Assembly: GCA_963762205.1 (NCBI GenBank)
Contig: CAVXJZ010000002.1
Coordinates: 434,001 to 498,000 of the forward strand
Length of the DNA: 64,000 bases
Origin: VRUE01 sp963762205
GTDB taxonomy: Bacteria; Actinomycetota; Thermoleophilia; Solirubrobacterales; 70-9
Direction: 5' to 3'
Shown here: piece by piece, positions 25,724 to 34,307 of the stretch
Layout of the letters: every line of letters begins with the position of its first letter
Numbering within the stretch: the first letter of the stretch is position 1
Made by a program: the position numbers and the translations under genes
The notes under the pieces: generated by a model
The model's database searches: none
Told to the model about the DNA's origin: nothing
The model's input: the letters and a program-made list of their open reading frames with translations, nothing else

Positions 25724-26941
25724 ATGCCTGTGCGGGCCACGAAACGCGGCGACGAGCGCACTCCGTTGGGCGGGCGTCACGACGTGCTGATCTGCGGTGC
25801 GAGCTTCGCCGGCCTGGCCGTCGCGCGAGAGCTGGCCGGGTCGGGTGCCGACGTGCTCGTGGTCGACCGCTACGAGATCGGCGAGCGCCAGACCTCGGCC
25901 TGCGGAATCCCGACCGACTGGCTGCGGGCGACGGGGCTGATGGACGCCGAGCTACAGCGCTTCGGAGAGCTGGTCATCCACACGCCCCACGGCAGCGCCC
26001 GCTACGACCTCCCCTGGACCTTCTCCACCTTCGACTACCGCAGGATCTGCGAGCTGCTCTGGGGCGACTGCGACGCCGTTTTCGAGACCGCGAAGGTCGA
26101 CGGCCGTGCGGGCGGCGGCGATGGTGGCGAGATCGCGGTCGCGACCGACCGCGGCACGATCTCCGCGCCGCTGGTCGTCGACGCGCTCGGCTGGCGCCGC
26201 GTGCTGGCCGGCGGCGACGGCCACCAGCCGCCGGACGCGCCCCTCTCGCGTGGCCTCGAGGTCCACCCGGGTGGCAGCGGGAACGACCTCGAGATCTGGA
26301 TCGACCGGCGCTACGTGCCGGCCGGCTATGGCTGGTGCTTCCCCGCCGAGGACGAGTTGCGGATCGGGATCGGCTCGTTCGACCCGCGTTTCCACGTCAA
26401 GGACACGACCGTCCTGCTCACCGAGGACCTCGGCAAGGCCCCGAACGACTACCAGGGGAACTGGATCCCGCACAAGCTGCGCCGCGCGACCGAGGCCGGC
26501 GTGTTCTTCGCCGGCGACTCGGCCGGCCACTGCCTGCCGCTGACCGCGGAGGGGATCCGCACCGCCCTCTACTTCGGCATCGTGCTCGGACGCGAGCTGC
26601 GCACGGTCGTCGAGGGCGGCCAGAGCCGCGAGCGGGCCGCCGCCCGCTACGCCGAGTTCAACGACGCCCACGAGTGGAAGTTCCGCTGGATGCTGCGCGC
26701 CCAGCGGCTCGTCCCGCGGATACCGGCACGCATGCAGCGCCTGATCATCCGGCTCTGCGGCCGCAAGCGCTTCGTCGATTGGTCCTTCGGCCACTACCTG
26801 CGGATCGCCCCGCCCGACTTCACGCCGCCCCCGGCCGACCCCCCGACACCGTCTGCGGGTCGTGAGAACGGTGCCGCCGGGCAACGCCCCGGAGGCGACC
26901 GACCGCCCCCCGGTGAGCGGGATCTGGTCGAGGCCGAATAG
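25724..26941 (+). CDS. FAD-dependent oxidoreductase, geranylgeranyl-reductase-like, copy 1
   Basis: A 405-residue flavoprotein. The N-terminus HDVLICGASFAGLAVARELA is a Rossmann FAD-binding motif with a Ser in the GxGxxG region, followed by VLVVDRYEIG; AGVFFAGDSAGHCLPL (the GD motif) and LTAEGIRTALYFG follow. This pattern is shared by geranylgeranyl reductases and flavin hydroxylases. The gene is 69 bp upstream of a close paralogue. Its last 30 or so codons are antisense to a DMT-gene remnant. Substrate unknown. Confidence 0.88.
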   Translation: MPVRATKRGDERTPLGGRHDVLICGASFAGLAVARELAGSGADVLVVDRYEIGERQTSACGIPTDWLRATGLMDAELQRFGELVIHTPHGSARYDLPWTFSTFDYRRICELLWGDCDAVFETAKVDGRAGGGDGGEIAVATDRGTISAPLVVDALGWRRVLAGGDGHQPPDAPLSRGLEVHPGGSGNDLEIWIDRRYVPAGYGWCFPAEDELRIGIGSFDPRFHVKDTTVLLTEDLGKAPNDYQGNWIPHKLRRATEAGVFFAGDSAGHCLPLTAEGIRTALYFGIVLGRELRTVVEGGQSRERAAARYAEFNDAHEWKFRWMLRAQRLVPRIPARMQRLIIRLCGRKRFVDWSFGHYLRIAPPDFTPPPADPPTPSAGRENGAAGQRPGGDRPPPGERDLVEAE

Positions 26942-26965
26942 GCCGAGACACAGGGGCCGATCGCC
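26855..26965 (-). pseudogene. Remnant of a DMT/DUF606 membrane-protein 3' end
   Basis: The minus-strand translation reads LGLFGLDQIP followed by SVASGALPGGTVL. This matches the end of the intact DMT gene at 28118-28555 (LGLFGLDEVP, then LLGVALLLGGTYL). The remnant overlaps the end of oxidoreductase copy 1 just as the intact gene overlaps copy 2, so a tandem duplication carried this tail along. Confidence 0.6.
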
Positions 26966-27010
26966 CCGACTCCCCGCGCCTGGCGCATCTCCCGGTACCC
27001 TCATGTCTCT

Positions 27011-28207
27011 ATGGGATCACAGGGAGAGCAGCGCGGTGGCGGGGACGGGCCCCTGGCCGGGCGCCACGATGTCCTGATCTGCGGGGCGAGCTTCGCCGGG
27101 CTCGCGGCCGCCCGCGAGCTGGCCGGCTCGGGTGCGGACGTCCTCGTCGTCGACCGCTACCGGATCGGCGAGCGCCCCACCTCGGCCTGCGGGATCCCGA
27201 CCGACTGGCTGCGGGCCCTGGGGCTGATGGAGATCGAGCTCCAGCGCTTCGGAGAGCTGGTCGTCCAAACCGCCGGCGGGACCACGGTGCTCGACCTCCC
27301 CTACACCTTCTCGACCTTCGACTACGACGAGATGTGCGACCTGCTCTGGCGCGACTGCGACGCCGCCTTCGAGACCGCGACGGTGACCGGCCGCGGCGCC
27401 GAGGAGGACGGCGAGATCGCTGTCGCGACCGACCGCGGCACGATCTCCGCGCCGCTGGTCGTCGACGCGCTCGGCTGGCGGCGGATACTGGCCCCGGGGC
27501 ACGGCTTCCAGCCGCTCGACGCGCCGCTGACCCGGGCGCTCGAGGTCCACCCTCCGGGGACCGGCGAGGACCTCGAGGTCTGGGTCGACCGCCGCTACGT
27601 GTCGGCGGGCTACGGCTGGTCGTTCCCGGCCGGCGACGAGCTGCGGACCGGCGTCTGTTCGTACCGCCCGCCGTCACACGTCCGCAAGGGGACCGACCTG
27701 CTCGCCGCCGACCTCGGCCGCGAGCAGGTCCGCTATCAGGGCAACTGGATCCCGCACGAGCTCCGCCCCCCGACCGAGGCGGGCGTGTTCTTCGCGGGAG
27801 ACTCGGCCGGCCAGTGCCTGCCGCTGACCGCGGAGGGAATCAGGACCGCGCTCTACTACGGCGTCGCGCTCGGCCGCGAGCTGCGCGCGGTCGTCGAGGG
27901 CCGCCGCAGCCGCGACCAGGCGGCCGCCGCCTACGCCCGGCTCCACGACTCGCACACAAAGGGCTTCGGCCTCCTGCGCTTCGTGCAGCGGCTCATCCCC
28001 AGGATCCCGCCGCGGTTGCTGGCGCCGCTCTTCCGCATCTACAGGACCCAGTGGCTCGTCGACCTGACCTTCAACGCCTACCTGCGCCTCGCCCCCCCCG
28101 ACTTCGTCGGCGAGGCCTCAGCGGACGATCAGATAGGTCCCGCCGAGCAGCAGGGCGACGCCGAGCAGCCGCTCGGCGCTGATCGGGACTTCGTCAAGGC
28201 CGAATAG
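27011..28207 (+). CDS. FAD-dependent oxidoreductase, geranylgeranyl-reductase-like, copy 2
   Basis: A 398-residue paralogue of the gene just upstream, with the same FAD motifs (DVLICGASFAGLAAARELA, VLVVDRYRIGERPTSACGIP, GVFFAGDSAGQCLPLTAEGI). The two are near-identical over long stretches such as TSACGIPTDWLRA and TISAPLVVDALGWRR. The divergent parts are the middle and C-terminus. About 90 bp of its 3' end overlap the convergent DMT gene, so the C-terminal tail is encoded opposite that gene. Likely to act on an isoprenoid or phenolic compound (inference). Confidence 0.88.
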   Translation: MGSQGEQRGGGDGPLAGRHDVLICGASFAGLAAARELAGSGADVLVVDRYRIGERPTSACGIPTDWLRALGLMEIELQRFGELVVQTAGGTTVLDLPYTFSTFDYDEMCDLLWRDCDAAFETATVTGRGAEEDGEIAVATDRGTISAPLVVDALGWRRILAPGHGFQPLDAPLTRALEVHPPGTGEDLEVWVDRRYVSAGYGWSFPAGDELRTGVCSYRPPSHVRKGTDLLAADLGREQVRYQGNWIPHELRPPTEAGVFFAGDSAGQCLPLTAEGIRTALYYGVALGRELRAVVEGRRSRDQAAAAYARLHDSHTKGFGLLRFVQRLIPRIPPRLLAPLFRIYRTQWLVDLTFNAYLRLAPPDFVGEASADDQIGPAEQQGDAEQPLGADRDFVKAE

Positions 28208-28555
28208 CCCGAGGCGGTCGATCGCGACCGACGCGGTGAGCTGGCCGGTTATCGTCGCCGCGGCGACCCCTCCGGCTCCGATCGCCGAGACCGCGATCAG
28301 CGCGTTGGTGACGTAGACGGCGCCGAGCAGCCCTCCGAGCAGGTAGTACCAGCTGACGTCGAAGGTCGAGCTGAGGCCGCCGGCCCTGCCGCTGAGGACG
28401 ACGATCGCCGCCAGGGCGATTGTGCCGATGCCGAAGGAGACCAGGGCCGCCGGCAGGCTGCCGGTCGATTTCCCGAGACCGGCGTTGATCGGCGCCTGGA
28501 CCGCGATCAGGCCCCCCGCGCAGGCAGTGAGCAGCACGGCGACGCCCCTATCCAA
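28118..28555 (-). CDS. DMT-superfamily membrane protein (DUF606/YdcZ-like)
   Basis: A 145-residue protein of about five membrane helices: AVLLTACAGGLIAVQAPINAGLG, a LVSFGIGTIALAAIVVLSG helix, WYYLLGGLLGAVYVTNALIAV, IGAGGVAAATITGQLTAS and a last helix ending GGTYLIVR. The QAPINAGLG motif is typical of DUF606. Its 3' end overlaps the oxidoreductase gene tail by about 90 bp on the other strand. Confidence 0.85.
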   Translation of the reverse strand: MDRGVAVLLTACAGGLIAVQAPINAGLGKSTGSLPAALVSFGIGTIALAAIVVLSGRAGGLSSTFDVSWYYLLGGLLGAVYVTNALIAVSAIGAGGVAAATITGQLTASVAIDRLGLFGLDEVPISAERLLGVALLLGGTYLIVR

Positions 28556-28673
28556 GGGAAATTTCCTCAGCCGGCGTGATTTTCGGGCGATCGGCGTGTT
28601 TCATCGTCACGGGCCCCGACTCGGGGCTGCGCTTGCTGTCATATCAGCAACCCGGGAGGATCAACCAGAAGCG

Positions 28674-30020
28674 ATGAACCCGCCGCCGCCCGCAGAGGGA
28701 CTCGCGTCCCGGCTCTTCCTCGGCCCGGCGCTGCGCACGCAGCCGGACCGGCGCCTGGTGACCCTGGTCCGCGACGGCTACGACGCCGCCTTCGAGGAGA
28801 TCGTCCGCCGCTATGGGAGGCAGCTCGGCCACTACGCCACCGCGATCGTCGGCGGCCGCTCGGAGGACGTCACCCAGGACGCCTTCTCGAAGGCCCTGCT
28901 GGCTCTGCGGCGGGACTCCGAGGCGGAGATCGATCTGAAGCCGTGGCTCTACCGCGTCGTCCGCAACACGGCGCTCAACGATCTGCGCGACCGGCCCCCG
29001 GACACGGCGGAGCTGATCGAGGCCCTCGGGTCCGGCTCCCGCTCCGCCGCCGAGGAGGCCGAGCGCCGCGAGGAGATGGCCGAGCTGATCGAGAGACTGC
29101 GCGCCCTCCCCGAGCCGCAGCGCGCCGCAATTGTCATGCGCGAGCTGGAAGGGCTCAGCCACGAGGAGATCGCCGCCGCCCTGGGCCTCAGCGGCGGCGC
29201 CGCCCGACAGGCGATCTTCCGCGCCCGCCAGGCGCTGCGCGACGGGCTCGGCCTGATGGTCCCGCTGCCGATCCTGCGCCTCCTGATCGAGCCCGGCGCC
29301 GATGCCGGCATCGCGGCGGCGGGCGCCGGCGGCGCGGCTGTCGCGGCGGGCGGTACGGGGGCCGGCGCCGGCGCCGCGCTCAAGGTCGGCGTCGCCACCG
29401 CGGTCCTTGCCGGCTCGGTGGGAACGGGGATCGCGATCAACGAGGACCGCTCCCAGGACAATCGGGCCGAGGCAGCAGCGGCGGCCGCGCTGCCCGCATC
29501 CGCGGCGGGCGAGGCGGGCGCGCCGCGGCGCTCGGCGGGCGATGGCGACCCGACCGGAGGCGGGTCGGCCTCGCATCGGGACCTGAGCGGCGAGCCCGCC
29601 GGAGGGGGAGATGCCGGCGTCGAGCGGTCCTCGGCAGCCCTCGTGACGGGTGGCGGCGGCGAGGGCCGTGGCCCCGGCTCCTCGGGAAGGGGGGGCGGCG
29701 GCCGCGAAGCGCGGCACGGGCCCCCGCGGCCCGGTCGCCATCCCGCGGGCGAGGGCCCCGGCGGGCCCAGGCATCACCTCCCGTCGGGAGGCGGCCGGGG
29801 CCCTGGCGGGGGCGGGCCCGGCGGCGACACCGCTCCGATCCGCGAGGGCGAGGGAAACAGGGGCCCGGGCCCCGGGCCCGAATCCGGCGCTGTGACCGAT
29901 ATCCCTCTTCGCGACGAGCCCCTCTCCGAATCGGACCCCGAAGAAGGGCCCTCCGGCGACGGCTCGCCTGGGCCGGGTCGCTCCGGCCCGGGGACGGGAG
30001 ACGGCGAAGAAGGCGCGTGA
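28674..30020 (+). CDS. ECF sigma factor fused to a membrane segment and a long Gly/Pro-rich tail
   Basis: A 448-residue protein from ATG 28674 (ribosome site GGGAGGA). Residues about 30-185 are an ECF sigma factor: region 2 (AFEEIVRRYGRQLGHYATAIVG, DVTQDAFSKALLAL, WLYRVVRNTALNDLR) and region 4 (LRALPEPQRAAIVMRELEG, then SHEEIAAALGLSGGAARQAI). A probable membrane helix follows (ALKVGVATAVLAGSVGTGIAI), then about 190 residues of low-complexity Gly/Pro/Arg sequence, which would lie outside the cell. Attachment of a sigma factor to the membrane suggests release by proteolysis, or that the tail senses an envelope signal (inference). A secreted protein follows directly. Confidence 0.85.
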   Translation: MNPPPPAEGLASRLFLGPALRTQPDRRLVTLVRDGYDAAFEEIVRRYGRQLGHYATAIVGGRSEDVTQDAFSKALLALRRDSEAEIDLKPWLYRVVRNTALNDLRDRPPDTAELIEALGSGSRSAAEEAERREEMAELIERLRALPEPQRAAIVMRELEGLSHEEIAAALGLSGGAARQAIFRARQALRDGLGLMVPLPILRLLIEPGADAGIAAAGAGGAAVAAGGTGAGAGAALKVGVATAVLAGSVGTGIAINEDRSQDNRAEAAAAAALPASAAGEAGAPRRSAGDGDPTGGGSASHRDLSGEPAGGGDAGVERSSAALVTGGGGEGRGPGSSGRGGGGREARHGPPRPGRHPAGEGPGGPRHHLPSGGGRGPGGGGPGGDTAPIREGEGNRGPGPGPESGAVTDIPLRDEPLSESDPEEGPSGDGSPGPGRSGPGTGDGEEGA

Positions 30021-30086
30021 TCTTTCCTCCTCGCCCGGGTTGAGAAGGCGAAGCGTGATGTCTCAGCCAACGCAAGGAGGAAAGAT
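30020..30086 (+). promoter_or_regulatory. Inverted repeat that can hide a ribosome-binding site
   Basis: Perfect 12-bp arms ATCTTTCCTCCT (30020-30031) and AGGAGGAAAGAT (30075-30086). The second arm is the Shine-Dalgarno sequence plus the first two bases of the ATG of the secreted-protein gene. The first arm begins at the last base of the sigma-gene stop. In mRNA this would sequester the ribosome site unless ribosomes finishing the sigma gene open it. Confidence 0.55.
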
Positions 30087-30675
30087 GAAGCTCCAACGCG
30101 GCATTCGAGCTCGGCTCGGAGGGGCGCTGCTGGCCGCCGTAGCGGCGGTCGCAATCCTGGCCCTCCCGGGCCTCGCGTCAAGTCACGACGGCGGGCAGGG
30201 ACGACCGGCCGCCGGCGTGATCGAGTCGTTCGATCCCGAGACCGGGGTGCTGACCGTCGACCTGACCAAGGGCGACACGATCTCCGCCCTGGTCGTCGAC
30301 CGGACCCGCATCCGCTGCGGGAAGCCGCATCGCCGACACCACCGCGGACGCTCCCACGCGCGCGCGGCGCAGCGCCCGAGTCGCGGCGGCGACCAGTCCG
30401 GCGTCAGGGACGAGGGCCAGGGCCCCCGGGACCAGGGAGAGGATGCTCCCGGCCACGACGGAACGCCGCCGGGCGCCAGCGAGGGCCCGGGCAGGGGCGC
30501 GGAGCACTCGGACAGGTGCGGCACCGACGACCTGATCCCCGGCACCGTCGTCAAGAGGGCCGAGATCGTCCTCACCCACGGCAACGCCTACTACAGCTTC
30601 GTCGGCCTGCCCCGGCTGGCGCAGCCGACCGACGAACAGCCGGAGCCGGAATCGGAGACCGAACCGGAAGGCTGA
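30085..30675 (+). CDS. Secreted protein of unknown function, DUF5666-like N-terminal domain
   Basis: A 196-residue exported protein. The signal peptide is MKLQRGIRARLGGALLAAV, then AILALPGLASS. The region GVIESFDPETGVLTVDLTKG with ALVVDRTRIRC resembles DUF5666-type small beta domains. A His/Arg/Gly-rich linker follows, then a second beta region (LIPGTVVKRAEIVLTHGNAYYSF) and an acidic end. The ATG at 30085 has a very strong ribosome site (AAGGAGGAAAG) that lies in a hairpin arm. Likely co-transcribed with the ECF sigma gene and perhaps its target. Confidence 0.75.
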   Translation: MKLQRGIRARLGGALLAAVAAVAILALPGLASSHDGGQGRPAAGVIESFDPETGVLTVDLTKGDTISALVVDRTRIRCGKPHRRHHRGRSHARAAQRPSRGGDQSGVRDEGQGPRDQGEDAPGHDGTPPGASEGPGRGAEHSDRCGTDDLIPGTVVKRAEIVLTHGNAYYSFVGLPRLAQPTDEQPEPESETEPEG

Positions 30676-30709
30676 GAACGGCAGCCGCTCGGCATCGCGT
30701 CGGCCGCGA

Positions 30710-33343
30710 CTACTTGGTGTCCAGCCAGTCGCGGCCGACGCCGATGTCGACCACGAGCGGCGGGTCGAGCTCGTAGGCGGCGCACATCTCGCGCCGCACC
30801 AGCTCGGCCGCCTCCTCCATCTCGGCCGGCGGGCCCTCGAAGAGCAGCTCGTCGTGGATCTGCAGGACGAGCCGGGTCCTCGTTCCCTCCCGACGCAGCG
30901 CCTCCTGGCAGCGCACCATCGCCACCTTGATGATGTCCGCGGCGGTGCCCTGGATCACGGTGTTGACGGCCAGCCGCTCGCCGAGGCGGCGGGTGTTGGG
31001 GTTTGCCGAGCGCAGCTCCGGGATCGGGCGGCGGCGCCCCATCAGGGTCGTCACGAAGCCCTCGTCGGCGGCTCGCTCGACCACCTGCTCACGGAAGGCC
31101 CGCACCGCCGGGAAGCGCTCGAGATAGCGAGCGACGAATTCCTCTCCCTCCTTGCGCGGGATATTGAGCCGATCGGCGAGCCCGAAGCCGGTGAGGCCGT
31201 AGACGATCCCGAAGTTCACCATCTTCGCCTTCGAGCGCTGGCCGACGTCGATCTCCTCCCGCGAGATGTTGAAGACCTCGGCCGCCGTCGCCGCGTGGAC
31301 GTCGTCGCCCGCCCGGAAGACCTCCTTGAGAACCTCCTCGTCGGCGACGTGGGCGAGCACGCGCAGCTCGACCTGGCTGTAGTCGGCGGAGAGCAGGCGG
31401 GCGCCGCGCTCGGCGACGAAGCAGGCGCGCACCGGCCGGCCGATCTCGGTCCGGATCGGGATGTTCTGGAGGTTCGGATTCGTGCTCGAGAGGCGCCCCG
31501 TGGCGGCGGTCGTCTGATTGAAGGTCGTGTGGACGCGACCGGTCTCGGGGTCGATCAGCTCCGGCAGCGAGTCCAGGTAGGTGTTCTTGAGCTTGGTCAG
31601 CTCGCGCCAGGACTCGATCTTCTCGACGATCGGGTGCTCGTCGCGGATCTGGGCGAGGACCCGCGCGTCGGTCGAGTAGCCGGTCTTGCCGCGGCGCTTG
31701 CGGGTCAGCCCGAGCTCCTCGAAGAGGACGCGCCCCACCTGCTGCGGCGAGCCGATCGTGAACTCCTCCCCCGCAAGCTCGTAGATATCCGTCTCGAGCG
31801 TGTCGATCCGCTCGCCGAAGCCGGTGCCGACCTCGCCGAGCCGCTCGGCGTCGAGCTTCAGCCCCTCCCGCTCCATCGCCGCCAGCACCTCCACCAGCGG
31901 CAGCTCGACGTCGCGCAACAGCGCATCGAGCCCGAGCTCCTCCAGGCGGGGGCGCTGAGCCTCGGCGAGGGCTGCGACCAGGCGCGCTTCCTCGGCCGGC
32001 TCGAGGCCCGCCTCGCCCTCCTCGCCGAGCTCGAGCTGGCCGTCGTCCTCGGCGCGCTCCGGCGCCATGCCCTCGGCGAGGCCGATCCCGGCGTCGGCGG
32101 CCAGCTCGACCAGCTCGTAGGCGCGCCGCTGGGGCTCGAGCAGGTAGGCGGCGATCATCGTGTCGCTCTCGATCGTCAGCTGCACGCCCTCGCGCGCCGC
32201 CGCGGCGAGCAGGCCGTGGCGGCCGCCGCCCAGCGACTTGAGGTCGTGCGCGGTCAGCGGCCGCGAGCCGAGCTCGACCGCGAGCGTGTCGAGGGCAGCG
32301 CTGCCGCTGACGATCCGCTCGCCGTCGGCGGCCGCCCAGCGCTCGCCGTCGATCGCCAGCGCCACGCCCCGCTCGGCGAGGTCGGCGGGGGTCCCCTCCA
32401 CCGCCTCGACCTCGAGCTCCTCCTCCACCCTGCGACCGGGGACCGCATCCCCCTCGGGCAGGGCCTCTTCGAGGCGCTCCATCACCGCGCGCAGCTCGAA
32501 CTCGCGCATGAACTCGCGCAGGGCGCCGCGGTCGGGCTCGGCCGCCATCGCCGCCTTCAGGTCGACGCCGGTGTCGAGGTCGCACTGCAGGGTCGCCAGC
32601 TGCTTGGACATGCGGGCGTCGTCGGCGTGCTCGACGAGATTCTGCTTGCGCTTTGCGCCGGAGACCTCCTCGACGTTCGCCAGCACGTCCTCCAGGGTCC
32701 CGAACTTCTGCAGCAGCTGGGCCGCCGTCTTCTCGCCGATCCCGGGAACGCCGGGGATGTTGTCGGAGGTGTCGCCGCGCAGGCCCATCATGTCGGTGAC
32801 CAGCTCGGGCGGCACCCCGTAGCGCTCGATCACGGCGTCGCGGTCGTAGACCTTCGTCTCGGTGATGCCGCGCGAGGTGCTCATCACCCGGATCCCGTCG
32901 CCGACCAGCTGGTAGGCGTCGCGGTCGCCGGTCACGACCATCACCGGGATCCCCTCCTCGCGGGCGCGCACCGCGAGGGTGCCGATCACGTCGTCTGCCT
33001 CGTAGCCCTCGACCCTGACGTTGGTGTAGCCGAACGCCTCGACCAGCGGCATCAGGTGCGGCCACTGCTCGCGGAGGAGGTCGGGGCGCGAGGGGCGCTG
33101 CGCCTTGTAGAGGTCATAGGTGACCTCCCGCCCCGACATCCCCGCGTCCCAGGCGACGACGACGCCGCCGGGATGGTGTTCGTCGATGATCTTGACCAGC
33201 ATCGAGGCGAGCCCGTAGATCGCGTTGGTCGGGCGGCCGTCGGCGGTCGCGATCGACTCCGGCAGGGCGAAGAACGCCCGGTAGGCGAGCGAGTTGCCGT
33301 CGAGCAGGAAGAGCTCCGGGGCTTCGGCGGTCATCGGCGCCAC
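30710..33343 (-). CDS. polA: DNA polymerase I (5' nuclease and polymerase; proofreading site lost)
   Basis: The 877-residue enzyme starts with the 5'-3' nuclease domain (LFLLDGNSLAYRAFFALP, MLRGDTSDNIPGVPGIGEKT-type motif read as MGLRGDTSDNIPGVPGIGEK). The middle exonuclease-like domain lacks the catalytic D-x-E (ALAIDGERWAAADGERI), so it should not proofread. Polymerase motif A is SADYSQVELRVLAH, the O-helix KAKMVNFGIVYGLTGFG, and motif C LQIHDELLFE. It ends just after the secreted-protein gene (convergent) and follows the DUF559 gene. Confidence 0.95.
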   Translation of the reverse strand: MAPMTAEAPELFLLDGNSLAYRAFFALPESIATADGRPTNAIYGLASMLVKIIDEHHPGGVVVAWDAGMSGREVTYDLYKAQRPSRPDLLREQWPHLMPLVEAFGYTNVRVEGYEADDVIGTLAVRAREEGIPVMVVTGDRDAYQLVGDGIRVMSTSRGITETKVYDRDAVIERYGVPPELVTDMMGLRGDTSDNIPGVPGIGEKTAAQLLQKFGTLEDVLANVEEVSGAKRKQNLVEHADDARMSKQLATLQCDLDTGVDLKAAMAAEPDRGALREFMREFELRAVMERLEEALPEGDAVPGRRVEEELEVEAVEGTPADLAERGVALAIDGERWAAADGERIVSGSAALDTLAVELGSRPLTAHDLKSLGGGRHGLLAAAAREGVQLTIESDTMIAAYLLEPQRRAYELVELAADAGIGLAEGMAPERAEDDGQLELGEEGEAGLEPAEEARLVAALAEAQRPRLEELGLDALLRDVELPLVEVLAAMEREGLKLDAERLGEVGTGFGERIDTLETDIYELAGEEFTIGSPQQVGRVLFEELGLTRKRRGKTGYSTDARVLAQIRDEHPIVEKIESWRELTKLKNTYLDSLPELIDPETGRVHTTFNQTTAATGRLSSTNPNLQNIPIRTEIGRPVRACFVAERGARLLSADYSQVELRVLAHVADEEVLKEVFRAGDDVHAATAAEVFNISREEIDVGQRSKAKMVNFGIVYGLTGFGLADRLNIPRKEGEEFVARYLERFPAVRAFREQVVERAADEGFVTTLMGRRRPIPELRSANPNTRRLGERLAVNTVIQGTAADIIKVAMVRCQEALRREGTRTRLVLQIHDELLFEGPPAEMEEAAELVRREMCAAYELDPPLVVDIGVGRDWLDTK

Positions 33344-33364
33344 TCTACGTCGCCCGGTCGCGCG

Positions 33365-34219
33365 TCACGGCGCAGCCCGCCGACCGGCCACCCCGAGCGC
33401 CCCGGCGATATCGGCCGCGACCCTCTCGGGCTGCTCGTCGATCTGCCGTTCGCTGAAGCGCCGGACCTCGTAGCCGCGCTCGCGAAGGTCGAGGTCGCGG
33501 GCCCTGTCCTGCCGGAAGGCGACCGCGCCCCGATGGTAGAGGTAGCTGTCGGTCTCGACCGCCAGCCCCCGGGCGCGCCAGAAAAAGTCGACCGTCCAGC
33601 GCCCGACCCGCACGTTCACCTCCGGGCCCGGCAAGCCGAAGCGCCGGCAGAGACGCAGGAAGTCCCGCTCGAGGTCGCTGCGGGTGCGGTCGGAGGGGAA
33701 TTCCAGGCCGAGCGGCAGCCCGAGCGTCTCGGCCTGCCGTTGCGCGCGCCGCACGAGGCGCGGGGCGAGGACGCCTCGCAGGTCGGCGATCGTCCGCGCG
33801 GGCGTGGTCACGGGAATCCGCCCGTGGCGTGTGACCTCCGCGCGCGCCAACGCCCGCCGACGGTGCAGGCGGATGCCGGCGCGGGCGCGCCGCCCGGCCT
33901 GGGTCGGCACCGAGACGTCCACCGGCCCGGCCATCGGTCGCAGCAGGCCCCAGTGGGCGGCGGCGGCGGCGTGGCTGAGGACGGCGCCGTCGCCCGAGGC
34001 GAGAACCGCCGCCAGCCAGCGCCCCTCACGCGAGATGCCCGGGTGCCCCACCGCGTACACCTCGCGGTGCACGGGGTGGAGCCGACCGGCTCGCACCCGC
34101 GAGCGAACCGCGTGCTTGTCGAATCCGGCCTCCCGCAGCTGCCGGACCGAGAGGACGCCGAACTGTCGCGCGGCGATGCGCGCCAACTCTCGATCGCGAT
34201 AGTCGCGTCGGTCGCTCAT
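33365..34219 (-). CDS. DUF559 (Vsr-like nuclease fold) protein with AbiEi-like N-terminal domain, paralogue 2
   Basis: A 284-residue relative of the gene at 13632-14558. They share the N-terminal pattern (ARQFGVLSVRQLREAGFDKHAV, then HPVHREVYAVGHPGIS), the central GRIPVTTPARTIADLRGVL and the DUF559 core VGRWTVDFFWRARGLAVETD, with acidic residues in the same places (D in VDFFW, E-x-D). The C-terminus ends LRERGYEVRRFSERQI. Its ATG and first eight codons (MSDRRDYR) lie in a PE-C element. A nuclease-like role in defence or DNA handling is a family-level inference. Confidence 0.8.
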   Translation of the reverse strand: MSDRRDYRDRELARIAARQFGVLSVRQLREAGFDKHAVRSRVRAGRLHPVHREVYAVGHPGISREGRWLAAVLASGDGAVLSHAAAAAHWGLLRPMAGPVDVSVPTQAGRRARAGIRLHRRRALARAEVTRHGRIPVTTPARTIADLRGVLAPRLVRRAQRQAETLGLPLGLEFPSDRTRSDLERDFLRLCRRFGLPGPEVNVRVGRWTVDFFWRARGLAVETDSYLYHRGAVAFRQDRARDLDLRERGYEVRRFSERQIDEQPERVAADIAGALGVAGRRAAP

Positions 34220-34243
34220 ATGGCGACCCAGGCGACACGCGGC
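34202..34243 (-). repeat. PE-C palindromic element, copy 1
   Basis: It covers AGTCGCGTCGGTCGCTCATATG and the bases following (written in two parts: AGTCGCGTCGGTCGC, then TCATATG). It folds with stems GGTCGC/GCGACC and GTCGC/GCGAC around the CATATG loop. It includes the start codon and first codons of DUF559 paralogue 2. The same 22-bp core recurs at 51894. Confidence 0.6.
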
Positions 34244-34307
34244 TTGCTTCGCCCCCTTTCAGCTCCGGTGCGAACTCATCGACGGGCCGTAGCTGGACCC
34301 CGAGCGG

